DNA from: Glaciimonas sp.
GTDB taxonomy: Bacteria > Pseudomonadota > Gammaproteobacteria > Burkholderiales > Burkholderiaceae_D
Direction: 5' to 3'
DNA length: 64,000 bases
NCBI GenBank assembly: GCA_012927625.1
Contig: JABBOV010000003.1
Span: 434,001-498,000, forward strand
In this document: positions 1 to 11,634 of the stretch, piece by piece
How the letters are laid out: each line of letters begins with the position of its first letter
Numbering within the stretch: position 1 is the first letter of the stretch
Made by a program: the position numbers and the translations under genes
Notes under the pieces: model-generated
What the model was told of the DNA's origin: nothing
Database searches by the model: none
Seen by the model: the letters and a program-made list of their open reading frames with translations, nothing else

Positions 1-665
1 TACCAGTCTTGCTTTGAATTGTTTGGCAGCGATAGCGTGGCTTTGCCCTCCTTTGCGTACTCCATTAGCACAGACATCCGGCGATAGTGCGCCATAAGAA
101 GCTTCAGAGACACTTCTGGGTCGCCGGTGTGCTGGTGAAGTTCCTTAAGGCTTTTGAATCCGAGGTGTTTGGCCAATTCTACGCACGTCGCATTCATTGC
201 CTTCATTTGTGCGACGGTAGCCGTCATCCTCGCCAATTCTGCTTTTCTACGCTCTGCGTTAATGCTTTGCAGCAATTGGTAGGCTTTTTTGTACACGGCA
301 AGCGCACTTACTGCTGCACCAGACAACGCTGTAACTGCTGTAGCTACCTGATACGCGACATTTACATTAAGGAAGAGATCGAGCCAGCCGGGCGAGGATT
401 TCTGAATTGACTTAATTTTTGGGCGCTCAGGCCTTGGTATCTGGCTCTTAAATACCGTGTAGATGTTCACATAGCTATACCCACCGCGCCAAGGATACCC
501 ACGCATTGCAAAGTTGATGCGTTCACGATCTTGCGGCTGAAGGTCTGAATCGAGGCAGTAAACGAATGCGTAGCATTGGGATAGCGCGTGAGGAAATTCG
601 TAGAGATCCTCAAGCTCCCAGTCTTCATTGAGCAATACACGGTAGCTCTGTCGCTTTTCCAACAT
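1..665 (-). CDS. Unrecognised membrane-type protein, 3' end outside window
   Basis: Open frame of 221 codons on the minus strand with no stop before the left edge, so the C-terminus is missing. The start is ATG at 665, with a good ribosome binding site (AAGGAG) six bases upstream. The N-terminal ~90 residues are soluble and aromatic-rich, with a short motif GYPWRGGYSYVN near residues 57-67. A hydrophobic stretch at about 96-124 could be one or two membrane helices; a charged, probably coiled-coil stretch follows at 126-160. I do not recognise the family with certainty. The neighbouring tRNA-like remnant and SOS box suggest it belongs to an integrated accessory element rather than to the core genome; that is inference. 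Confidence 0.75.
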   Translation of the reverse strand, partial: MLEKRQSYRVLLNEDWELEDLYEFPHALSQCYAFVYCLDSDLQPQDRERINFAMRGYPWRGGYSYVNIYTVFKSQIPRPERPKIKSIQKSSPGWLDLFLNVNVAYQVATAVTALSGAAVSALAVYKKAYQLLQSINAERRKAELARMTATVAQMKAMNATCVELAKHLGFKSLKELHQHTGDPEVSLKLLMAHYRRMSVLMEYAKEGKATLSLPNNSKQDW

Positions 666-683
666 GGTCTCCTTCAGTGGTTT

Positions 684-735
684 GTGGGTAGGTCGGGGGA
701 CTCGAACTTAAGCGGTCTAACTAGAGATATGTCCG
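684..735 (-). other. Degenerate tRNA-like remnant (possible attachment site)
   Basis: Read on the minus strand, this stretch has a D-arm-like piece (TAGTTAGACCGC), then a T-loop-like GTTCGAGTC and an acceptor-like CGACCTACCCAC. The anticodon arm is absent and the T stem does not pair, so it is not a functional tRNA. Its 3' end points toward the accessory gene at the left edge, the arrangement seen when elements integrate at tRNA 3' ends. This is a weak structural reading by eye only. Confidence 0.3.
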
Positions 736-806
736 AACGCAAATGTCGCATAACGTTTCTCGGAAAAACCCGCGAAACCCGCTTTCAGATTGGTTTTCAA
801 TAGATG

Positions 807-826
807 TACTGAATATTTGAACAGTA
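807..826. promoter_or_regulatory. LexA-like SOS box
   Basis: The 20-mer TACTGAATATTTGAACAGTA has the outer TACTG and CAGTA half-sites of the enterobacterial LexA consensus with the correct ten-base spacer, which is AT-rich as expected. It lies about 140 bases upstream of the leftward gene starting at 665, next to a weak leftward promoter-like pair (TTGTGA, 17 bases, TATTTA, at roughly 828-856). No intact gene starts rightward nearby. Confidence 0.5.
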
Positions 827-1137
827 CTAAATAATTCATGAAAAGCATCATCACAATTGCGTTGCATTCTATCAATTTTTAATGTCTTGTGGGCAATATT
901 TTGAATAGCCGTTTTGGCCGGAATCAGCCTTCTCCTCGTATCCCCAATAGCCCAATAACATGCAAGGCTCACTAAGAGGCGGCTGATTTAAGGGGCGGAT
1001 ATGCACCATAAGCGCAAGGTGCACGAAAAATATACCATGCATTGTATTTTACAAATACCAATTAATATATGCGTATGATATGGTTTTTTACAATATACCC
1101 CTACAATTTCATTGAACAGTCGCTCTCGCGCAGATCA
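827..1137. other. Intergenic region, no supported gene
   Basis: AT-rich stretch between the accessory edge and the pdh operon terminator. A GTG-started 83-codon frame on the minus strand (721-972) overlaps both the SOS box and the tRNA-like remnant and has no recognisable domain, so I do not call it. A short inverted repeat (TGCACC/GGTGCA) lies near 1003-1024. Nothing else is seen. Confidence 0.5.
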
Positions 1138-1175
1138 AAAAAGCCTCCCGCCGGAAATTCCGGCGGGAGGCTTTT
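1138..1175 (-). terminator. Rho-independent terminator of the pdh operon
   Basis: A 15-bp GC-rich stem (AGCCTCCCGCCGGAA and its complement, 1142-1156 and 1158-1172) is flanked by A and T runs. On the minus strand it is followed by TTTTTT. It sits 18 bases beyond the lpdA stop codon. Confidence 0.9.
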
Positions 1176-1193
1176 GCTTGACTGCTGCAGTAC

Positions 1194-2993
1194 TTACTTC
1201 TTGCGCATCGGCGGCAAATCGGTGCAGACGCCTTCGAACACTTCAGCAGCCATGCCGATCGATTCGCCCAACGTCGGGTGCGGATGGATGGTTTTGCCGA
1301 TATCGGTCGCGTCAGCGCCCATTTCGATGGCGAGCGCAATTTCACCGATCATGTCGCCGGCGTGGGTGCCGACGATGCCGCCGCCGACGATGCGGTGGGT
1401 TTCGGCATCGAACAGCAATTTGGTGAAACCTTCATCGCGCCCGTTGGCCACTGCACGGCCGGAAGCGGCCCAAGGGAAATGGCCTTTTTCAAGCTTGATG
1501 CCTTTGGCTTTGGCTTCGTCTTCGGTGATGCCGACCCATGCCACTTCGGGGTCGGTGTAGGCGACCGAGGGAATGACGCGGGCGTCGAAGTGCGACTTCT
1601 GGCCGGCCGCTGCTTCCGCTGCGACATGCGCTTCATGCACCGCTTTGTGCGCCAGCATCGGTTGCCCGACCAAGTCGCCGATGGCGAAAATGTGCTGCAC
1701 GTTGGTGCGCATCTGGCTATCGACAGTGATGAAACCGCGGTCGCTGACGGTGACGCCAGCCTTGTCGGCAGCAAGTTTCTTGCCATTCGGGCTGCGGCCG
1801 ACTGCCACTAACACCATGTCGTACAGTTGCGGTTCTGGTGCTGTGACGCTGGCATCTGCGCCTTCAAAGCTGACTTTGATGCCTTCCGGCAAGGCTTGGA
1901 TGCCAACGGTTTTGGTCTTCAACATGATCTTGTCGAAGCGTTTTTCGTTGAATTTTTGCCATACCTTGACCATGTCGCGGTCCGCGCCTTGCATCAAGCC
2001 GTCCAGCATTTCGACCACGTCGATGCGCGCACCCAGGGTCGAATATACGGTCGCCATTTCCAGACCGATAATGCCGCCGCCGATGACCAGCATGCGTTTC
2101 GGCATCTGGCGCAGTTCCAGCGCGCCGGTGGAATCGACGATGCGCGGGTCGGTTTTTTCGGCACCTTGCACGAACGGCAGGTTCACCACTGAGGAACCGG
2201 CGGCGATGATCGCTTGCTTGAATTGCACTGTTTTTTTGCTGCCGTCGCCGGCCGTGATTTCCAGATGATTGGGGCTGACGAACTGGCCGACGCCTTGCTG
2301 CACATTGACTTTGCGCGCTTTCGCCATGCTGCTCAACCCACCGGTCATCTTGCTGACGACTTTTTCCTTGTAGCCGCGCAGCTTGTCGATATCGACCTCG
2401 GGCTGGGCGAAAGTGACGCCGTGCGCGGACATGGTTGCCGCTTCATCGATCACCGAAGCCACATGCAGCAACGCTTTGGACGGGATGCAACCGACGTTCA
2501 GGCAGACTCCGCCCAGAGTTGCATAACGCTCGACCAACACGGTCGCCAGACCCAGATCGGCAGCGCGGAAAGCGGCAGAATAACCGCCCGGCCCGGCACC
2601 CAGCACTAGCATCTCGCATTCGAGATCGACTTTGCCGGCGTAGCTGGAAACTGCAGGTGCTGGGGCCAATGGAGTAGCGGGCGCAGCAGCTTTTGCGGGA
2701 GTTGCGGCTGGCGCGGCTGCTGGTGCGGAAGCGACAGGAGCAGACTCGGCAACTTCGGTCGCTTCCAGCATCAACACTAGCGAACCTTCTTTTACCTTGT
2801 CGCCGATGTTGACTTTTATTTCCTTGATGACGCCGGCATGGCTGGACGGAATTTCCATGCTGGCCTTGTCGGACTCGACCGTGATCAGCGATTGATCGAC
2901 CTTGATCGTATCGCCCGGTTTAACCATCAATTCGATGACTTCCACTTCCTTGAAGTCGCCGATATCCGGGACTTTGACTTCGATTAAACTCAT
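1194..2993 (-). CDS. lpdA: Dihydrolipoyl dehydrogenase (E3) with N-terminal lipoyl domain
   Basis: E3 of the pyruvate dehydrogenase complex: reoxidises dihydrolipoamide on E2 with FAD and NAD. 599 residues, longer than the usual ~475 because residues 1-77 are a lipoyl domain with the modifiable lysine K43 in ESDKAS. Then come a linker rich in Ala/Pro, the FAD motif GAGPGGYSAAF (about 132), the redox disulfide in GGVCLNVGCIPSK, the NAD-binding GGGIIGLE, and the C-terminal HPHPTLGE with the catalytic His-Glu pair. It is the last gene of the operon and ends at a strong terminator. The lipoyl domain is nearly identical to that of aceF, including the ribosome binding region. Confidence 0.97.
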   Translation of the reverse strand: MSLIEVKVPDIGDFKEVEVIELMVKPGDTIKVDQSLITVESDKASMEIPSSHAGVIKEIKVNIGDKVKEGSLVLMLEATEVAESAPVASAPAAAPAATPAKAAAPATPLAPAPAVSSYAGKVDLECEMLVLGAGPGGYSAAFRAADLGLATVLVERYATLGGVCLNVGCIPSKALLHVASVIDEAATMSAHGVTFAQPEVDIDKLRGYKEKVVSKMTGGLSSMAKARKVNVQQGVGQFVSPNHLEITAGDGSKKTVQFKQAIIAAGSSVVNLPFVQGAEKTDPRIVDSTGALELRQMPKRMLVIGGGIIGLEMATVYSTLGARIDVVEMLDGLMQGADRDMVKVWQKFNEKRFDKIMLKTKTVGIQALPEGIKVSFEGADASVTAPEPQLYDMVLVAVGRSPNGKKLAADKAGVTVSDRGFITVDSQMRTNVQHIFAIGDLVGQPMLAHKAVHEAHVAAEAAAGQKSHFDARVIPSVAYTDPEVAWVGITEDEAKAKGIKLEKGHFPWAASGRAVANGRDEGFTKLLFDAETHRIVGGGIVGTHAGDMIGEIALAIEMGADATDIGKTIHPHPTLGESIGMAAEVFEGVCTDLPPMRKK

Positions 2994-3167
2994 GGCGCTG
3001 GCTCCGTTCTAGCCCTGCCGCACGTTACGTTGCGTATGCGGCAAAACTGGGATGGGGAAACGGGTTGCACTGTATTTGCTCTGAAAATAAAAAGCAAACC
3101 CGTTCTATAACTAACCTCCCGCTTTGGGAGGAACCGAATCACTACATTGCAAGACTGGCGCTGCGGC

Positions 3168-4553
3168 TTACAGCAAAGTTTTGCGCATGTCGGCCAAAAC
3201 GTCCGCCAGATACACGCTGAAGCGCGCTCCCATCGCACCATCGACCACCCGATGATCGTACGACAGCGACATCGGCATCATCAGGCGCGGCATGAATTGC
3301 TTGCCGTCCCAAACGGGTTTCATAGAGGACTTCGACAAGCCGAGAATGGCAACTTCCGGCGCGTTGATGATCGGCGTAAATGCGGTACCGCCAATCCCGC
3401 CCAGCGACGAAATGGTAAAACTGGCGCCCTGCATGTCGGCCGGCTTAAGCTTGCCTTCGCGTGCTTGCGCCGACAGTTCGCCCATTTCCTGGGCGATTTG
3501 CGTGATGCCTTTTTTGTCGACATCCTTGATCACCGGCACCATCAGCCCGTTTGGCGTATCGGCGGCAAAACCGATGTGGTAATACTGCTTCAGTATCAGG
3601 TTGGCCCCGGTAGCGTCCAGCGACGCATTGAAGGCAGGGAATTTTTTCAGCGCAGCCACGCAAGCTTTGATGACAAAAGCCAGCATGGTCAACTTAATTG
3701 CGTCACCCTTGCCCGTCTTAGCCGCCGCAGCATTGACCGATTTGCGCAACTCTTCCAACTCAGTGACATCGGCTTCGTCGAACTGCGTCACATGCGGAAT
3801 CATCACCCAATTGCGATGCAGGCTCGGGCCGCTGATTTTCTTGATGCGCGACAAGGGCAGCAATTCGGTGCCGCCGAACTTGCTGAAATCGAGCGACGGC
3901 CACGGCAGCAAATCCAGACCGACGCCGCTACCCGCACCAGCAGTCGGCGCTGCAGCAGTACCGATTGCGCCCGACATCACACTCTTGACGAAATTCTGCA
4001 CATCTTCCTGCGTGATGCGGCCTTTCGGAGCGGAACCGGCAACACGCGCCAGATCGACGCCGAGTTCGCGGGCAAATTTGCGAATCGACGGCGAAGCATG
4101 TGGGATGCTGCCGCTCGTCTGTGCTGGCGCCGGAGTGGGGACGGCTGCAACGGGTGTGGACGCAGGTGTAGCTTGCTGCGCAGCGGCAGCGGCGGGTTTG
4201 ACAGATGTGGCCGGTTCGGCCGCTGCAACAGTTGCCGGCGCTGCGCTTGCAGGGCTGGTTTCTGCGGCTGCGGTTATTGATGTCGATGTCGATGCAGCTA
4301 TGGGCGCGGCATCAGCAGCCGCTTCCATCATCAACAGCAGCGAACCTTCCTTCACCTTGTCGCCGATTTTGATTTTAATTTCCTTGATCACGCCGGCATG
4401 ACTGGAGGGTATCTCCATACTGGCTTTATCGGACTCGACCGTAATCAGCGATTGATCGACCTTGATCGTATCGCCCGGCTTGACCATCAACTCGATGACT
4501 TCGACTTCCTTGAAGTCGCCGATATCCGGCACTTTGACTTCGATTAAACTCAT
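3168..4553 (-). CDS. aceF: Pyruvate dehydrogenase E2, dihydrolipoamide acetyltransferase
   Basis: Forms the core of the complex and transfers the acetyl group from lipoyl-lysine to CoA. 461 residues: one lipoyl domain (1-77, lysine K43), a long Ala/Pro/Thr linker, a peripheral-subunit-binding domain (HASPSIRKFARELGV, about 150-185), and the catalytic domain ending with DHRVVDGAMGARF, whose histidine is catalytic. With a single lipoyl domain it is shorter than the three-domain E. coli enzyme. It lies 64 bases after aceE and 174 bases before lpdA, with a GGAG ribosome binding site upstream of ATG 4553. Confidence 0.97.
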   Translation of the reverse strand: MSLIEVKVPDIGDFKEVEVIELMVKPGDTIKVDQSLITVESDKASMEIPSSHAGVIKEIKIKIGDKVKEGSLLLMMEAAADAAPIAASTSTSITAAAETSPASAAPATVAAAEPATSVKPAAAAAQQATPASTPVAAVPTPAPAQTSGSIPHASPSIRKFARELGVDLARVAGSAPKGRITQEDVQNFVKSVMSGAIGTAAAPTAGAGSGVGLDLLPWPSLDFSKFGGTELLPLSRIKKISGPSLHRNWVMIPHVTQFDEADVTELEELRKSVNAAAAKTGKGDAIKLTMLAFVIKACVAALKKFPAFNASLDATGANLILKQYYHIGFAADTPNGLMVPVIKDVDKKGITQIAQEMGELSAQAREGKLKPADMQGASFTISSLGGIGGTAFTPIINAPEVAILGLSKSSMKPVWDGKQFMPRLMMPMSLSYDHRVVDGAMGARFSVYLADVLADMRKTLL

Positions 4554-4617
4554 AGCGTTGTCTCCGTTTTACCCTCTGCGCGGTGCTGAGGGTCGGTGTG
4601 AATGTGGGGTTGCCAGG

Positions 4618-7314
<2,697 letters not shown>

Positions 7315-7700
7315 TTTTGTCTCCTGGTTTGAAACTCAACCCGATTTGACATCGCAGTTGAACGGTATTTGCTAATCGGTATTTGTTAAAAATCTACAAC
7401 CATACTTAACTGATGTATCGCACTTATCGGCGGATGACACGAGAAGCATGAAAAGACGTAACTGCCCGGGCTTCGCAAGTGCAGTGCCAACCATACTCTC
7501 GCAGGGGCAATCTCCAAACCAGTCCCCAAGTGCCACTCCCACCGCCTGACAGCGTGTGAATTGCATGAATCATGTTTTTTCAATTATGAGCGTGCGGTGT
7601 ATCAGTGTTTAATATAAGCGCAAGTATTCTATCAGCAGTTTTTAATTTTTCAAATAGCGGAATCGTTTTTCGTAATGTGGAATTATGCGGCAAAGCAGCG

Positions 7701-7729
7701 CATATAAAAAAATATGGTGGCAGTGTCAA
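7701..7729 (-). promoter_or_regulatory. Candidate sigma-70 promoter toward aceE
   Basis: On the minus strand a perfect TTGACA (7729-7724) is followed after 17 bases by TATATG (7706-7701, 4 of 6 matches). It would give a leader of nearly 390 bases for aceE. Matches were found by eye only. Confidence 0.3.
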
Positions 7730-7949
7730 TAAACGCTTCATGCATAGCTATTTTGCACCGCAGCAAACCCATGCTCTGGTGTGCATTCCCGCAGTATCGA
7801 CCCTACGAATGACTTGATCAGAGCCGGTGCCGGAATGGTTTTATTTGCGGCGCAAGATACCTAAAACACGCCTGAAATCAGGCGCACAAACTCCGGCCCG
7901 TACCTTGCCCGGCCTTTTTTCGGCCAGAGAATCTCTGAATCCGGCAGGC

Positions 7950-7955
7950 TATAAT
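7950..7955 (+). promoter_or_regulatory. Consensus -10 box upstream of folD
   Basis: TATAAT lies 34 bases before the folD start codon. The -35 position at 17-bp spacing (GAGAAT) is poor, so the promoter is only partly supported. Confidence 0.4.
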
Positions 7956-7988
7956 CGTGTTTTAAATCGAACTTATTTGACGCACATC

Positions 7989-8834
7989 ATGGCTGCCAAA
8001 CTCATAGACGGAAACCTTCTCTCCAAACAACTGCGCAGCGATGTCGCCCGGCGTGCAGCCGCGCTAACCGCCCAAGGCCGGCAACCCGGCCTAGCCGTGA
8101 TTCTGGTCGGCGAAAGCCCGGCTTCGCAAGTTTATGTACGCAACAAAGTCAAAGCGTGCGAAGACAGCGGCATCCACTCGGTACTGGAGAAATACGACGC
8201 CGACCTGAGTGAGGCAGCCCTGTTGGCCCGCATCGACGCACTCAACCACGACCCGAAAATCAACGGTCTCCTGGTTCAATTGCCGCTACCGCCACACATC
8301 GACACTAATAAGGTGATCGAAGCCATCGCTGCGGACAAGGATGTGGACGGCTTTCATGTCAATAACGCCGGCCTGCTGATGACCGGCCAACCGCTGTTTC
8401 GCCCCTGCACGCCGTATGGCGTGATGAAGATGCTGGAATCGATCGATTATCCGGTGCGCGGCGCCAATGCCGTCGTGGTCGGCGCCTCCAACATCGTCGG
8501 CAAACCGCAGGCGATGCTGCTCTTGCAAGCCGGCGCGACTGTCACCATCTGCAATTCCAAGACCCGCGACCTGGCATCTCACACCAGAAATGCCGACATT
8601 CTGGTAGTCGCCACCGGCCGCAGGAACATCGTCACTGCCGACATGGTCAAACCAGGCGCGGTCGTGATTGATGTCGGCATGAACCGCGACGATCAAGGCA
8701 AATTATGCGGCGATGTCGATTTCGCCAATGTGAAAGAAGTGGCCGGTTACATTACCCCGGTACCAGGCGGCGTCGGACCAATGACCATCACCATGCTGCT
8801 CGTCAATACGATTGAAGCGGCGGAAAGAAACTAA
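7989..8834 (+). CDS. folD: Methylenetetrahydrofolate dehydrogenase / cyclohydrolase
   Basis: Bifunctional cytosolic enzyme of one-carbon metabolism: oxidises 5,10-methylene-THF with NADP and hydrolyses the methenyl product to 10-formyl-THF. 281 residues from ATG 7989, the family's usual length; the frame is open further upstream but MAAKLIDG is the normal N-terminus and the -10 box lies just before it. Family motifs include the [14 protein letters not shown] segment with the catalytic lysine, [11 protein letters not shown], and the nucleotide-binding [12 protein letters not shown] and [10 protein letters not shown] near the end. It is followed after five bases by prlC. Confidence 0.97.
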   Translation: MAAKLIDGNLLSKQLRSDVARRAAALTAQGRQPGLAVILVGESPASQVYVRNKVKACEDSGIHSVLEKYDADLSEAALLARIDALNHDPKINGLLVQLPLPPHIDTNKVIEAIAADKDVDGFHVNNAGLLMTGQPLFRPCTPYGVMKMLESIDYPVRGANAVVVGASNIVGKPQAMLLLQAGATVTICNSKTRDLASHTRNADILVVATGRRNIVTADMVKPGAVVIDVGMNRDDQGKLCGDVDFANVKEVAGYITPVPGGVGPMTITMLLVNTIEAAERN

Positions 8835-8839
8835 ATACC

Positions 8840-10939
8840 ATGAATGCTGCACCCGATACCACACCCCTTGGCAGCACTGGCATCGCCAACAATCCGCTAC
8901 TGGACTTCTCCGATCTGCCGCGTTTTGATGCCATCAAATCCGAGCATGTGACGCCGGCCATCGATGCACTGCTGGCGCGCAGCCGCGCAGTAATCGCCCA
9001 GTTGGAAGCGCCAATGCAGCATGTCAGCTGGAACGATTTCATCGAACCGCTGGAAAATACCACCGAACAGTTGGGACGCGCCTGGGGCTTAGTCCGTCAT
9101 TTGAACGCGGTGCTGGATACGCCGGAGTTGCGCGCCGCCTACAACGAAAACCAGCCCAAATTGACCGAATTCTGGACTGCTGTGGCGCAAAACATCGCGC
9201 TGTTCGACAAGTACAAGGCGCTCAGGAACGGCCCCGACTTCACTATCTACTCTGCTGCGCGCCAGCGCATTATCGACAATGCAGTGCGCGATTTTCGCTT
9301 GGGGGGCGCCGACCTGCCGGAAGACAAGAAAGCCCGCTTCGCCGCGATTCAGGAGCAGCATTCCGCACTGTCGACCAAATTTTCCGAAAACGTGCTCGAT
9401 GCCACCAACGACTATGCGCTATTGATCGAGGATGAAACCGAACTAGCCGGCTTGCCGACAGATGTGATGCAAGCCGCACACGCAGCTGCCGAACAAGATG
9501 GCAAACCCGGCTATAAATTCACGCTGCACTTCCCGTCGTATTTCCCGATCCTGCAATTAGCCGGCAACCGTGCATTGCGCGAAACGATTTACCGCGCTAA
9601 TGCAACCAAGGCGTCCGAACTGGGCGTCAAGCCGGAATGGGACAACACCCAAATCATCATCGACATGCTGAAATTGCGTGCCGAAGAGGCACAACTGCTG
9701 GGTTACCAAAACTTCGCCGAAGTATCACTGGTGGCGAAGATGGCGCAAACGCCGCAGCAAGTGATCGATTTCTTGCAGGATCTGGCGCAGCGCGCAAGAC
9801 CGTTTGCAGAAAAAGACCTGGCCGAGGTACGCGCTTTCGCCAAACAGGAACTGGGTCTGGAGACGATGGAAGCGTGGGACATCACCTACGCCTCGGAAAA
9901 ATTACGTGAGCAACGCTACGCGTTTTCGGAGCAGGAAGTAAAACAGTATTTCCCCGAACCGAAAGTGACTGCCGGCTTATTCCATCTGACGCAAACACTG
10001 TATGGCGTGCAGATCAAGCCGGATACCGCGCCGGTCTGGCACAAGGATGTGCAGTTTTTCCGCATCGAGAAAGACGGCAAGTTGGTCGGCCAGTTTTATC
10101 TCGACTTGTATGCCCGCAGCGGCAAGCGCGGCGGTGCCTGGATGGACGATGCGCGCGGCCGCCGGCGTCAGGGCGACACGCTACAAACTCCGGTGGCTTA
10201 CCTGACCTGCAATTTCTCTAGTCCGGTCGGCAACAATCCGGCCCTGTTCACGCATGACGATGTGAGCACGTTATTCCATGAATTCGGCCACGGCTTGCAT
10301 CACATGCTTACGCAAGTCGATGAACTCGGCGTGTCCGGCATTTCCGGCGTCGAGTGGGATGCGGTCGAACTGCCGTCGCAATTCATGGAAAATTTTTGTT
10401 GGGAATGGGAAGTGTTGCAACACATGACCGCGCACGCAAACACCGGCGCTGCATTGCCGCGTGCGCTGTATGACAAAATGCTCGCTGCCAAGAATTTCCA
10501 GAGCGGCTTGCAAACGCTGCGCCAGGTAGAATTCTCGCTGTTCGACATGCACCTGCATTTCGATCACGATGCCACCGGCAGCCGCTCAGTGCAGGATGTG
10601 CTGAATGACGTGCGTGAAAAATTTGCGGTGCTGGTGCCGCCCGCATTCAACCGCTTCCAGAATTCCTTCAGCCATATTTTTGCCGGCGGATATTCAGCCG
10701 GCTACTATAGTTACAAATGGGCTGAAGTGCTGTCGGCCGACGCCTACGGCGCGTTTGAAGAAGCCAGAGCAGACAAGTCAGGCCATGGCGACGCCCTAGA
10801 AGCGGAAACCGGCCGCAAGTTCCAGTCTGAGATTCTTGCCGTCGGCGGATCGCGTCCGGCGCTGGAATCGTTCAAAGCCTTTCGCGGTAGGGAACCCAGC
10901 ATCGACGCATTGCTGCGCCATAGCGGCATGACATCCTGA
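8840..10939 (+). CDS. prlC: Oligopeptidase A, M3 metallopeptidase
   Basis: Cytosolic zinc oligopeptidase that degrades short peptides, including cleaved signal peptides. 699 residues, the normal length for PrlC/OpdA. The zinc motif HEFGHGLHHML puts the catalytic residues at H480, E481 and H484, preceded by NNPALFTHDDVSTLF, which is typical of the family. Starts five bases after folD, so probably cotranscribed with it. The C-terminal third contains the conserved SAGYYSYKWAEVLSADAYGA. Confidence 0.96.
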   Translation: MNAAPDTTPLGSTGIANNPLLDFSDLPRFDAIKSEHVTPAIDALLARSRAVIAQLEAPMQHVSWNDFIEPLENTTEQLGRAWGLVRHLNAVLDTPELRAAYNENQPKLTEFWTAVAQNIALFDKYKALRNGPDFTIYSAARQRIIDNAVRDFRLGGADLPEDKKARFAAIQEQHSALSTKFSENVLDATNDYALLIEDETELAGLPTDVMQAAHAAAEQDGKPGYKFTLHFPSYFPILQLAGNRALRETIYRANATKASELGVKPEWDNTQIIIDMLKLRAEEAQLLGYQNFAEVSLVAKMAQTPQQVIDFLQDLAQRARPFAEKDLAEVRAFAKQELGLETMEAWDITYASEKLREQRYAFSEQEVKQYFPEPKVTAGLFHLTQTLYGVQIKPDTAPVWHKDVQFFRIEKDGKLVGQFYLDLYARSGKRGGAWMDDARGRRRQGDTLQTPVAYLTCNFSSPVGNNPALFTHDDVSTLFHEFGHGLHHMLTQVDELGVSGISGVEWDAVELPSQFMENFCWEWEVLQHMTAHANTGAALPRALYDKMLAAKNFQSGLQTLRQVEFSLFDMHLHFDHDATGSRSVQDVLNDVREKFAVLVPPAFNRFQNSFSHIFAGGYSAGYYSYKWAEVLSADAYGAFEEARADKSGHGDALEAETGRKFQSEILAVGGSRPALESFKAFRGREPSIDALLRHSGMTS

Positions 10940-10977
10940 TCTGTGATGCCGGTCATGAATAAGCTTAAGGAGCCGAT

Positions 10978-11616
10978 ATGAAACGCCACGGTCTGATGCT
11001 GGCGGGTCTGCTGGTATTGTCCTGCATCGGAACCGCTCAGGCGCAACTCTACAAATGGGTGGATTCCGGTGGGAAAATCACCTACAGCGACCTGCCGCCG
11101 CCAAAGGCCGCCCGGCAACTGGAGAAATCGACGTTGGAACCCAGCGACACTGCCGCTGCTACGCTGCCTTACGCGCTGGCCGAAGCCGGCAAAAACCATC
11201 CGGTAACCTTATTTACCGGAGCGCAATGCGCTCCCTGCACAGAAGCCAGGGATTTTCTGAAAAATCGCGGTATCCCGTTTGCCGAAAAATCCGTCATCAG
11301 CAATGAAGATATCGCCAAATTGCGCCAGATCAGTGGCGACGCCCAGTTGCCGCTGCTCCTAATTGGCCGCAGCCAGCAGCTGGGGTTCGAGCGTGGGGCG
11401 TGGGGTTTGGCCCTGACTGCCGCCGGTTACCCGGAGGATAACAAACTGCCCAGGGATTATCAGTTCGCGGCGGCAGAACCGGCCGCACCCAAGGCTGCGA
11501 CCAAAATAGAACGGCCAGCCAATACCAACAGCCGCGTATCAGCCGCGCCACCAGCGACACCCGCACAGCAGCGTCTGCCGGCTACTGGCAACGCGCCTCC
11601 AGGTTTTCGCTTTTAG
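10978..11616 (+). CDS. Exported DUF4124 / glutaredoxin-like protein
   Basis: 212 residues with a clear signal peptide (residues 1-22, cleavage after AQA). The mature protein begins with the DUF4124 signature LYKWVDSGGKITYSDLPP. A glutaredoxin-like segment starts at about 75 with PVTLFTGAQCAPCTEAR; its CAPC dithiol is the likely redox centre, followed by the LPLLLIG strand typical of this fold. The last 50 residues are Ala/Pro-rich and probably unstructured. ATG 10978 follows an AAGGAG site. The substrate is unknown; a periplasmic thiol role is inferred from the CxxC and the signal peptide. Confidence 0.85.
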   Translation: MKRHGLMLAGLLVLSCIGTAQAQLYKWVDSGGKITYSDLPPPKAARQLEKSTLEPSDTAAATLPYALAEAGKNHPVTLFTGAQCAPCTEARDFLKNRGIPFAEKSVISNEDIAKLRQISGDAQLPLLLIGRSQQLGFERGAWGLALTAAGYPEDNKLPRDYQFAAAEPAAPKAATKIERPANTNSRVSAAPPATPAQQRLPATGNAPPGFRF

Positions 11617-11634
11617 GAAGATCCCAAGACAACC

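Larger units (their letters stand above)
7315..7988. other. Divergent aceE/folD intergenic region
   Basis: 674 bases without a supported gene. The middle (about 7580-7730) is AT-rich and probably holds the aceE promoter; the right end carries a TATAAT for folD. Frames of 60-70 codons on both strands lack domains and good ribosome binding sites. I see no clear PdhR-type operator. Confidence 0.5.

Noticed and set aside
721-972. 83-codon GTG-started frame on the minus strand
   Set aside because: No domain, no clear ribosome binding site, and it overlaps the SOS box and tRNA-like stretch.
7605-7817. 70-codon frame in the aceE/folD gap
   Set aside because: No ribosome binding site or domain; overlaps the AT-rich promoter-like region.
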